A stretch of DNA of 64,000 nucleotides, from contig NZ_JBMEUF010000001.1 in NCBI RefSeq assembly GCF_048820975.1, positions 1,736,001 through 1,800,000 of the forward strand. Reading direction: 5' to 3'. Positions 18,153-25,375 of the stretch are shown here, piece after piece. The position numbers and the translations under genes are program-made. Numbering within the stretch: position 1 is the first letter of the stretch; every line of letters starts with the position of its first letter. Source of the stretch: Glaciecola sp048820975 (GTDB lineage Bacteria > Pseudomonadota > Gammaproteobacteria > Enterobacterales > Alteromonadaceae). The notes beneath the pieces are model-generated. The model was not told the origin of the DNA and made no database searches. It saw nothing but the letters and a program-made list of their open reading frames with translations.

Positions 18153-18176
18153 TGCTCGCAGATTTCTCTGCGAGCA
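18153..18176. terminator. Hairpin after ahpC, possible partial terminator
   Basis: TGCTCGCAGA (18153-18162) and TCTGCGAGCA (18167-18176) form a perfect 10-bp, GC-rich stem with a 4-base loop, 30 bases beyond the ahpC stop. On the minus strand only a weak T-rich tail follows, so it would end or protect only part of the transcripts. Confidence 0.65.
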
Positions 18177-18205
18177 GTCAGTTTATGTTTCATTTAAACA
18201 AAAAC

Positions 18206-18769
18206 TTAGATTTTACCTACTAGGTCTAGGCTTGGAGTAAGTGTCGCTTGACCTTGTTCCCAAGCTGCTGGACATACTTCACCGTCGTTGTCAGCTACGT
18301 ACTGAGCGGCTTTAACTTTACGAAGCATATCTTTAGCACTACGGCCAATACCTAGGTCGTGAATTTCAGCAACCTTGATAATACCTTCTGGGTTAGCAAG
18401 GAAAGTACCACGAAGTGCACGACCTTCTTCTTCAATTAGTACATCAAAGCCACGTGATAATGCAAAAACGTTGTCAGACAATAATGGGTAAGTTACTTTA
18501 CCGATTGCATCTGACGTGTCATGCCATGCTTTGTGTACGAAATGAGAGTCAGTAGATACACCGTAAACTTCAACGCCAAGGTCGTTTAATTCACCGTGGA
18601 TTTTAGCCATATCTTCTAATTCAGTAGGGCATACAAAAGTAAAGTCAGCTGGGTAGAACAAGAAAATTGACCATTTACCTTTTACGTCTTCACTAGAAAT
18701 AGTTTTGAATTCACCATTGTGAAAAGCTTCTACAGAAAAATCAGGGATAGACTGGTTAATAATTGACAT
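18206..18769 (-). CDS. ahpC: AhpC, typical 2-Cys peroxiredoxin
   Basis: AhpC reduces hydrogen peroxide and organic peroxides in the cytoplasm. The 187-residue length equals that of E. coli AhpC. The peroxidatic cysteine is C47 in FYPADFTFVCPTE and the resolving cysteine is C166 in GEVCPAAW. The GGLG-like and C-terminal helix features of the sensitive type are likely but not decisive here. An AAGGAAA ribosome binding site lies before the ATG. It is the first gene of ahpCF and is divergent from the tautomerase-like gene at 19171. No clear OxyR box was found upstream. Confidence 0.97.
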   Translation of the reverse strand: MSIINQSIPDFSVEAFHNGEFKTISSEDVKGKWSIFLFYPADFTFVCPTELEDMAKIHGELNDLGVEVYGVSTDSHFVHKAWHDTSDAIGKVTYPLLSDNVFALSRGFDVLIEEEGRALRGTFLANPEGIIKVAEIHDLGIGRSAKDMLRKVKAAQYVADNDGEVCPAAWEQGQATLTPSLDLVGKI

Positions 18770-19170
18770 ACAATATTTCCTTTTCGTTAATTAAATAATT
18801 AGAGTTAAAATTCGTTACAACCCAACAATTAGTTATCTTGCTGAACCTGTGTTGTTACGTTGATAGTAAAGATATAGATGTTTTGCACTTAAATAAAACT
18901 AAAAGATTCGATTCGCTTCATTAGAAAAATCGATTAAGCCTAAATACATTTAGCGATACCCGCTAATTCAGCGCTATTTAAAGCATATCAACCTATTGTT
19001 TAGCTAAGTGTTTTATATATGGTGATCAACCCACTGTTTTTCTAGCCCCCTGTTAATAAAAAATAAATTTAATACAAAGCCTCGCTCGCTTTATCAAACA
19101 TTGTTTGTTTTATAAAGCCTTGGGGCAGTGTAAACTAAGCGACTCTCATTTTTTATAAGAAGATTTTCTA
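18770..19170. other. 401-base divergent intergenic region, ahpC / CHMI-like gene
   Basis: It is AT-rich and should hold promoters for both genes, but no convincing -35/-10 pair or OxyR site could be assigned. A hairpin at 19088-19118 (GCTTTAT-CAAAC-ATT-GTTTG-bulge-ATAAAGC) lies 53 bases before the downstream gene. No gene was recognised. Confidence 0.5.
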
Positions 19171-19512
19171 ATGCCTAATTTTGTTATTGAACATAGCCAC
19201 TCTGTTAGCTCACAAATTAGTTCTAATGAGCTTATGGACAAAGTATTTGAAGGCGCTAAAGCCAGTGGTCATTTTCCACCAGAAGCAATTAAAATTCGCT
19301 GTGAAGAGCGCAGTAATTTTCGCTTACACGGCGAGCAAAAAGATTTCATCCATGTATCTGCCCATATACTAAGTGGCAGAACTGACGAACAAAAGCTTGA
19401 GATTTCATCATCGGTATTGAAAAAACTACAAAACTTAAGCGTAAAAAGTGTGTTTGTATCCGTTGAAGTAGTAGATATTCATCGTGCCAGCTTTGTTGAC
19501 CACAGCTACTAA
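19171..19512 (+). CDS. 5-carboxymethyl-2-hydroxymuconate isomerase family protein
   Basis: This 113-residue protein aligns with the CHMI (HpaF) branch of the tautomerase superfamily. The Met is followed by Pro2, the catalytic N-terminal proline; then come the family-like VIEHSHSV, FPPEAIKIRCEE, FIHVSAHILSGRT and SVEVVDIHRASF. HpaF acts in homoprotocatechuate breakdown, yet no other hpa genes are nearby, so the substrate here is open. The next gene (RbgA-like GTPase) follows after 44 bases and may share the transcript. The family match is confident, the function is not. Confidence 0.82.
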   Translation: MPNFVIEHSHSVSSQISSNELMDKVFEGAKASGHFPPEAIKIRCEERSNFRLHGEQKDFIHVSAHILSGRTDEQKLEISSSVLKKLQNLSVKSVFVSVEVVDIHRASFVDHSY

Positions 19513-19556
19513 ACCCTTTTTTTTAGCTTTCATTCACTTTTTTAAGGAAAACGAGC

Positions 19557-20561
19557 ATGGCAGTACATTGGTTCCCAGGGCATATGCACAAAGCCTTAAA
19601 GGAAATAAAAGACGCACTTAGTGGCGTCGATATTCTTATTGAGGTCTTAGATGCACGTATCCCTTATTCGAGTGAAAACCCTGAAATTGCAAAAATACGC
19701 GGCAACAAGCCCTGTATTAAGATTCTCAATAAGTCTGATTTAGCAGACCCAGCAATTACGGCTGACTGGCAAGCCCATTTGGAATCAGAGCGTGGTGTTA
19801 AAACCATTACAACGTCAAATGACAATCCAGCAAAAACAAAGCAGCTTATTGATTTAATTCGTAAAACCTGTGCGCAAAAAGACCAATCAATTAAAACTAT
19901 TAATGCCATGATAATGGGCATTCCCAATGTTGGAAAATCAACGCTTATTAATATTTTAGCTGAGCGCACTATTGCTAAAACCGGTAATGAGCCTGCCGTG
20001 ACCAAAAGCCAACAGCGTATTAATTTGGGTAGCGGCATAGTGCTGTTTGATACCCCAGGCGTGTTATGGCCAAAACTTGAAAACCCCAATACGGGCTATC
20101 GTTTGGCGGCATCTGGCGCAGTTAAAGATACGGCCATGGAATATGATGATGTAGGTTTTTTCGCAGCCGATTACTTGATTAAAGCCTATCCAGAAGAAAT
20201 GAAAACGCGCTTTAAACTTGATTGCTATGCGCAAACTGAGCTGGAGTTTTTGGAATTAGCCGCAGGTTCGCGCGGCGCCAAAATGGCTGGGGGGCGTGTT
20301 AATTTACATAAAATATGCGAAGTGTTAATTAATGAACTTCGCTCTGGCAAGCTAGGACGTATTACTTTAGAAACACCCGCAATGCTGGTAAAAGAAAAAG
20401 AAGAAATGGCAGAAGTAGCGGCTAAGAAACTAGCCGATAAAGCGAATCGCAAGCAAAAATTTAAAGATGGCTCATTAACACCTGACAAAAAAGATCGTAA
20501 AGAGAAGCGCACTGAAAAACGCGAAGAGCAAAGTGCTAGGATGAAAAAACGGCGTAAATAG
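19557..20561 (+). CDS. RbgA/YlqF-like ribosome-assembly GTPase
   Basis: This is a circularly permuted GTPase of the YlqF/RbgA family, which acts in late assembly of the large ribosomal subunit. The G motifs come in permuted order: G4 NKSD at residues 58-61, then G1 GIPNVGKST at 121-129, then G3 DTPG at 165-168. The start MAVHWFPGHMHKAL is a hallmark of the family. The 334-residue protein ends in a long, highly basic tail (from about 285) rich in Lys and Arg, probably binding rRNA. An AAGGAAA lies ahead of the ATG. Enterobacteria lack a close homologue; many marine gammaproteobacteria have it. Confidence 0.93.
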   Translation: MAVHWFPGHMHKALKEIKDALSGVDILIEVLDARIPYSSENPEIAKIRGNKPCIKILNKSDLADPAITADWQAHLESERGVKTITTSNDNPAKTKQLIDLIRKTCAQKDQSIKTINAMIMGIPNVGKSTLINILAERTIAKTGNEPAVTKSQQRINLGSGIVLFDTPGVLWPKLENPNTGYRLAASGAVKDTAMEYDDVGFFAADYLIKAYPEEMKTRFKLDCYAQTELEFLELAAGSRGAKMAGGRVNLHKICEVLINELRSGKLGRITLETPAMLVKEKEEMAEVAAKKLADKANRKQKFKDGSLTPDKKDRKEKRTEKREEQSARMKKRRK

Positions 20562-20621
20562 TCAAACATAGGCGTTTGTAAGTAGAAGCTATTGAATATA
20601 CAAACTGAAAAGGAATCTCAT

Positions 20622-21515
20622 ATGTTCTCAGGTTTATCGGCATTTCCCTTAACGCCTTTTAAAGACGAAAAGATAGATTATTCAGCTTTTGAATCATTGC
20701 TTAGCAACTTAGTAGACGCAAAAGTAGATTCAATTTGTCCTTTAGGGTCAACCGGCTTATACCCTTACCTCAGTGTTAAAGAAAAAGAATCATTAACCAC
20801 AATGGCCGTTCAAATGGCCCTTAATATTCCTGTAATGGTGGGTATTGGAGCGCTACGAACAAGTGATGTTCTGCGCAATCTTGAAGTTGTTCAAAAAGCA
20901 GGGGTAGATGCGGTTTTGCTAGCGCCTACTTCTTACCACCCTTTGAAGGAAGCAGAGGTCTTTGCTTTGTATGAGAAGGTCTCTGCTAACTTATCAATTC
21001 CGTTATGCATATACGACAACCCAGGCACAACCCAATTTAGTTTTAGCGACGACCTTTACGTTCAACTTGCGCAATTAAACAAAATTGAAGCCATAAAAAT
21101 GCCCGGCAAACGATTTGAATGCACAGATGCTAGAGATGCAACCACTGCCTTGCGGGCATCCTTACCGGCCAATTTTGCGCTAGGGGTGAGCGGCGATAAG
21201 TTTGGCGTAAGGGGTATGCAAGCAGGGTGCGATATGTGGTTGTCGGTATTAGGCGGCTTGTTTCCAAACACGGTCAAGCAGCTTATTTATTTAGCCAAGC
21301 AGCAAAATACAAATGAGGCTAATAATGCCTCTGAAAAGCTCAGTCCAATATGGGATTTGTTTGTTCAACATAAAGGTGGCATGCGAGTAATGGCTGGTGC
21401 AGCACACTTGCTAGGCTATACCGAAGCCCAATGCTTGCCGCAGCCCTTACAAGCACTGGACAAAGATGAAATGCTAGCTTTAAAAATAGTGTTACAAGAA
21501 CTCAACATGGTATAG
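20622..21515 (+). CDS. Dihydrodipicolinate synthase family aldolase, not DapA itself
   Basis: This is a 297-residue TIM-barrel lyase of the DHDPS/NAL family. The Schiff-base lysine is K159 (AIKMPG), with Y131 and the GSTG carboxylate-binding turn at 42-45. The arginine that follows the catalytic tyrosine in true DapA is missing (the segment reads YDNPGTTQF), so lysine biosynthesis is unlikely; an aldolase or dehydratase for a sugar acid, hydroxyproline-like or keto-acid substrate is more likely. The start is set at 20622 because AAGGAA lies 6 bases upstream; a TTG at 20592 is less likely. It may be read with the upstream GTPase gene (60 bases apart). Confidence 0.85.
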   Translation: MFSGLSAFPLTPFKDEKIDYSAFESLLSNLVDAKVDSICPLGSTGLYPYLSVKEKESLTTMAVQMALNIPVMVGIGALRTSDVLRNLEVVQKAGVDAVLLAPTSYHPLKEAEVFALYEKVSANLSIPLCIYDNPGTTQFSFSDDLYVQLAQLNKIEAIKMPGKRFECTDARDATTALRASLPANFALGVSGDKFGVRGMQAGCDMWLSVLGGLFPNTVKQLIYLAKQQNTNEANNASEKLSPIWDLFVQHKGGMRVMAGAAHLLGYTEAQCLPQPLQALDKDEMLALKIVLQELNMV

Positions 21516-21635
21516 ATGATACCTCAGTGACTCGCTTGATAAGTTCGCAGTCGTGGTTTATGGTTAAAAACACCACACCTAGAGTAAAAGCTGTTTACTA
21601 GGTAATTCTTTGTTTCACTTTTGTAGGGGAATAGG

Positions 21636-22754
21636 ATGAACCTAATGAGATACGCCCAATACCTAAGCCTTACTCTTATTATGCTTATCCTATTGGCTTG
21701 CGGGGGCGGGGGCAGTTCTGAACTAACTAACAATCCTGTTCCACAACCTGTGCCAGACCCTGCCAATCAAATCACTTTTTCAGACCCCGTATTAAGCAAT
21801 GTAGTCATTAATAAACTTCGCTTTTCCGGCGCCACTAAACTAGGCGCAAGCAACAGTGGTATATATAAGTTGGTTAATGACCAATGGACACTGCAGTCAT
21901 CTAACGCTTGGATGGTATTTGATGTTGCCATTGTATCAGCAAGCCACTTCGTTGCATCCATACAAATCAACAATACCTTTCAACTTGCTCAAAGCACCGA
22001 TGCCGGAAATACGTGGGAATTTATAACGCATGATTTTGGCGGCCCTACGGTTACGCCGGGGTTAAGCAACGAAAAAGTACAAGCCATTGTTTATGAGCCA
22101 CAAACAGGCATTCTTTACGCGAGTGGTTACAGCGTTTTAGCGAGTTCGAATGATGAAGGCCGAACATGGCAGAAGCTATCAGGTACGTGGCAAGGGCTAG
22201 CGCGAGGCGCAGCCGCATTAACTGTTAATAGTGCCAATCAAAGCGTATGGTTTGGTGGACAAGGCGCAATAGAAAATCCAATTTTACAAGAGTATTCAAG
22301 CGCTTCAAATACCACGCAATCGCATAACGATGCAGTAAGTGCACTGCTTCCCATACCCAGTACAATAGAAGGTATTGTAATACACCCTGATTCAAGCGAT
22401 GTTGTTTTTGCTGCCGGTGAAGGCGGCATAATAAAAACTGAAAATAACGGTGAAACATGGACAGGTGTATTGCTAGATAATGGCTATCGCTTTTACTATT
22501 CACTTATTATTGACCCCAGTAATACCAGCACAATGTATACCGCTGGCTGGTCAAAGGATATAAGCACCACACAGCCCCTAGTGCTTGAACTTACTAACGA
22601 TGGCGGCCAAACTTGGGAAGCGTTTACTCACCCTGATAGCACCCTATTTGGCGGGGTAAGGTCCATGCAAAGCGAGGTAAACGAAAACGATGAGTTTGCG
22701 CTTTATTTCGCCTTGCAAAACGGAGGCATTGTTCAGGTCAGTATTACTGATTGA
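21636..22754 (+). CDS. Lipoprotein with BNR/Ycf48-like beta-propeller repeats
   Basis: This 372-residue protein has a lipoprotein signal (hydrophobic run, lipobox LLAC with Cys22, followed by a glycine-rich linker). The mature part carries several Asp-box (BNR) repeats of the type S-x-D-x-G-x-T-W: STDAGNTW, SNDEGRTW, TENNGETW and TNDGGQTW, spaced 50-100 residues, as in sialidase-like and Ycf48-like propellers. No catalytic residues of a sialidase can be assigned, so a binding or scaffold role at the envelope is more likely. An AGGGGA ribosome binding site precedes the ATG. Its 3' end overlaps the convergent M20 peptidase gene by 11 bases. Confidence 0.82.
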   Translation: MNLMRYAQYLSLTLIMLILLACGGGGSSELTNNPVPQPVPDPANQITFSDPVLSNVVINKLRFSGATKLGASNSGIYKLVNDQWTLQSSNAWMVFDVAIVSASHFVASIQINNTFQLAQSTDAGNTWEFITHDFGGPTVTPGLSNEKVQAIVYEPQTGILYASGYSVLASSNDEGRTWQKLSGTWQGLARGAAALTVNSANQSVWFGGQGAIENPILQEYSSASNTTQSHNDAVSALLPIPSTIEGIVIHPDSSDVVFAAGEGGIIKTENNGETWTGVLLDNGYRFYYSLIIDPSNTSTMYTAGWSKDISTTQPLVLELTNDGGQTWEAFTHPDSTLFGGVRSMQSEVNENDEFALYFALQNGGIVQVSITD

Positions 22755-23832
22755 AGGCCAGCAATATTTTAGTGACTTCACCTATGCGGCGTGTAAAACT
22801 GGCTTTACTGGCGCGTTCATGAATAGTATGGTCACCATCACCAAAAGGGCCAAAGCCATCTAAAGTAGCCACACCAGCAGCTGAAACAATGTTTGCGTCA
22901 CTTACGCCACCACGTTTTTCCGTTTTCAGCGGGTAACCTAAAATGTTATTAATTTGCTCAATCAACTGGCTTTGAGGCTCAGAGCTTTGCATCACATCAC
23001 GCTGAATGCCGCCACTTAAGCTAGCACTCACCCCATCTACTGCTGGATTTTGGCAAATTTCTTTAATACCTTTTAGTAAGCGTTCTTTCTCTGTGCTTTG
23101 TGTGTAGCGCAGCTCAACAATAATTTCAGCTTTTGGTGAAATGGTATTTGCGCCAATGCCGCCACTTATTTTCCCGGCATTCACTGTGCTATTTTGGCTT
23201 AAATCAGTTAAAGCGGTTAAGGCGATAATCATATGGGCAGCGGCCAAATTGGCATTGCACCCATCACTGTAGTGATTTCCCGCATGGGCAGCTTTGCCAG
23301 TTAGCTGGATGGTAAAGGTCCCTACCCCTTTGCGCTCAACAACCACTTCATGGTCTTTTCCAGCGGCTTCAAACACTAAGCATATGTCATAGTCTTCGGC
23401 TAATTTTGCACTTAAAAGCTTGCTGTCATCGCTTCCGCTTTCTTCGTCACTTACCAGCAGCATATCAATATTGTTTAGTTTGCCTTGCTTGTTCTTAACT
23501 GCCCGTAATGACTCTAAGGCAACTACGTTACCGCCTTTCATATCGCATACACCGGGGCCATATACCCACTCATCGTCTTCAGAAAAATCCGTGAAAGTAT
23601 TGGGCGGAAATACAGTATCTAAATGGCCTAATAACAACACTCGCTTTTTGCCTTCCACAACGGGGGAGCTGTATAAAACATGATCGCCTATATGCTCACG
23701 AGCAAACACTTGCGTGCTAAAGCCTAAGTCTTCCATCCATTGGCTGAAAATAACGCGGTTTTCGTCTACACCCGATTTATTTTTAGTGTAAGAATTTAAA
23801 TTAATAATGCTTGCTAGTTCAGTGAAGTCCAC
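22744..23832 (-). CDS. M20 family metallopeptidase, carboxypeptidase G2-like
   Basis: This 362-residue protein has the M20 dizinc site: GHLDTVFP (His ligand and Asp), GPGVCDMKGG (bridging Asp), DEESGS (catalytic Glu and ligand Glu), and a final His in DGDHTIHERAS. A dimerisation or lid domain lies between, including GKAAHAGNHYSDGCNA. The closest well-known relatives are glutamate carboxypeptidases and related aminoacylases. There is no signal peptide, so it is cytoplasmic. The gene stands alone, convergent with the lipoprotein gene. The substrate is not predictable. Confidence 0.88.
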   Translation of the reverse strand: MDFTELASIINLNSYTKNKSGVDENRVIFSQWMEDLGFSTQVFAREHIGDHVLYSSPVVEGKKRVLLLGHLDTVFPPNTFTDFSEDDEWVYGPGVCDMKGGNVVALESLRAVKNKQGKLNNIDMLLVSDEESGSDDSKLLSAKLAEDYDICLVFEAAGKDHEVVVERKGVGTFTIQLTGKAAHAGNHYSDGCNANLAAAHMIIALTALTDLSQNSTVNAGKISGGIGANTISPKAEIIVELRYTQSTEKERLLKGIKEICQNPAVDGVSASLSGGIQRDVMQSSEPQSQLIEQINNILGYPLKTEKRGGVSDANIVSAAGVATLDGFGPFGDGDHTIHERASKASFTRRIGEVTKILLAFNQ

Positions 23833-24295
23833 TTGTGTTCCTTTAAAAACAATGCCTTTGGCATAAGTTATTTGTTAGGGGCTTGATTACCACAATTAGC
23901 TACAAGCAATTGCAATACCAATTAACCGAAGGTGTTTGATTTTCATATTAATTGAAGGGCCCCCTCGTGCTAGCCCTACGTGGCGAATATTTTGCGCCAG
24001 CCCCTCGTTTATTTTCGCTTACTTATCCAAACTTAAAATACATGCACCACAATGTAACAACTGCATGATATTGGGCAATAATTACACGCATTTGACCTTA
24101 CATGATGAATAGAACAAAAAGAACGAAACGATCATGCTCTACGACTAAAGGCTATATTGTTATGTTGAGAATCAAACACGCATTCTCTGTAAACTAAGCG
24201 CCAAAGGTCTTTCCTTACCTTATCACTAACGTCAATGTTGATTGAAAGTGTCAAGAGTGCTTATTAATGCAGCAAGTAGAATGAAAGTGGCAGGA

Positions 24296-24310
24296 CCAAT
24301 TTCGAATTGG
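24296..24310. promoter_or_regulatory. Palindrome, candidate operator for the ATP-grasp operon
   Basis: CCAATT-TCG-AATTGG is a 6+3+6 inverted repeat, 133 bases ahead of the first ATP-grasp gene. Its size suits a dimeric regulator, but no known consensus is matched. Confidence 0.3.
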
Positions 24311-24364
24311 CTTCATTATTGCTCAAGTGTTTATAAATACATCATATTTTAGTTGCTATATAAG

Positions 24365-24378
24365 CGTAAAAATTTACG
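24365..24378. promoter_or_regulatory. Second palindrome before the ATP-grasp operon
   Basis: CGTAAA-AA-TTTACG is a 6+2+6 inverted repeat, 65 bases before the ATG and directly after a TATATAAG stretch that could be a -10 region. An operator role is inference. Confidence 0.3.
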
Positions 24379-24442
24379 TACCGTCATAATTAAAAAGTAG
24401 ACTCTAGGCTTAGGTCATGAGTTTTTTAGGGAGAATACTGCG

Positions 24443-25375
24443 ATGCATACAACAAATTTTGGTTCACAGCCAACCATCGGTATGTGGATGTACCAAAATA
24501 GTGGTGGAAGTGAATTGCAACTTCAACTTGTTGATTTACTTAAAAATAAAGGGATACATGCTATCACCAATTTGGATTTAGCCAATTCTTCGGCTCACAA
24601 TGGTGAAATTGTATGTAACGGCATAGTAATGGAAGGCTTATCTGCCTTTTTCTCATATAATGCAGGTGAACAAACTGCATACCAAGTTTATATGTACGAC
24701 GCGCTAAGTCACTCTATTCCTACTATTAATAATTATGACGCGTTTACTATTACGGAAGATAAATTTTTAACGGCACACTTGCTAAACAGAGCCGGTATTC
24801 GTACGTCTGAATACCGTTTAATTGGGCATATGGATATTTCCTTACTTAAAAATACCGTACGGGAATGGCAAGGGCACGTTGTTTATAAACCCACTGATGG
24901 TTGGGGCGGCAATGGCATAGTAAAAATTGAAGATGAACGCTCACTTGATGTACTTATTCCATTTTTAAATAGAATGGATATGAAACATTTCTACCTTGAA
25001 AAATTCATCAATTATGACAAGTCAGATTGGCGAGTAGATATAGTTGATGGGGAATTTGTAGGCTGCTATGGCCGCACAGCACCTAAGGATGATTGGAAAA
25101 CAAACATTACCAGCGGTGGCTCTGTCATATTACGTAAACCTGATGACGATATTATTGAGCTTGCCATTAAAGCGGCTAAGGTAACCGGCTTAGAAATAGC
25201 TGGAGTAGACTTACTCTACGACCTAGACACCGAGGAGTATGTGGTACTTGAGGTAAATGGCATTCCTGCATTTGCCACGCCAGAGCAAGAAAAGCTAGGC
25301 ATTGATTATAACAAATTAAAGCTTGAGAAAATTGCTAACCTGATTGAACGAATTGTAGAAGAGAACGCAGAATGA
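24443..25375 (+). CDS. RimK-like ATP-grasp ligase
   Basis: This 310-residue protein is a single ATP-grasp domain with a short pre-ATP-grasp part (1-100). Family signatures are clear: TEDKFLTAHLLNRAGI (104-119) as in RimK, the nucleotide-binding loop VVYKPTDGWGGNGIVKI (146-162), DWRVDIVDGEFVG (195-207), the glycine-rich NITSGGS (221-227), GLEIAGVDLLYD (249-260), and the metal motif LEVNGIPAF (269-277) with intact Glu and Asn. Such enzymes join an acyl-phosphate carboxyl group to an amine, as in glutamate addition to ribosomal protein S6 by RimK. It is the first gene of a three-gene operon; its stop overlaps the next start as ATGA. The substrate is not known. There is no signal peptide. It ends in a Glu-rich tail. 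Confidence 0.88.
   Translation: MHTTNFGSQPTIGMWMYQNSGGSELQLQLVDLLKNKGIHAITNLDLANSSAHNGEIVCNGIVMEGLSAFFSYNAGEQTAYQVYMYDALSHSIPTINNYDAFTITEDKFLTAHLLNRAGIRTSEYRLIGHMDISLLKNTVREWQGHVVYKPTDGWGGNGIVKIEDERSLDVLIPFLNRMDMKHFYLEKFINYDKSDWRVDIVDGEFVGCYGRTAPKDDWKTNITSGGSVILRKPDDDIIELAIKAAKVTGLEIAGVDLLYDLDTEEYVVLEVNGIPAFATPEQEKLGIDYNKLKLEKIANLIERIVEENAE

Larger units (their letters stand above)
23833..24442. other. 610-base intergenic region before the ATP-grasp operon
   Basis: No gene was recognised here. The M20 gene is transcribed away from it, and the ATP-grasp operon starts on the other side, so it must hold promoters for both. The last 150 bases are very AT-rich. Two short palindromes are described separately (24296-24310 and 24365-24378). 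An AGGGAGA ribosome binding site at about 24428-24434 serves the first ATP-grasp gene. Confidence 0.6.

Noticed and set aside
18841..18960. An OxyR site upstream of ahpC
   Set aside because: Two ATAG elements are seen 11 bases apart, but the full four-part ATAG/CTAT pattern is missing.
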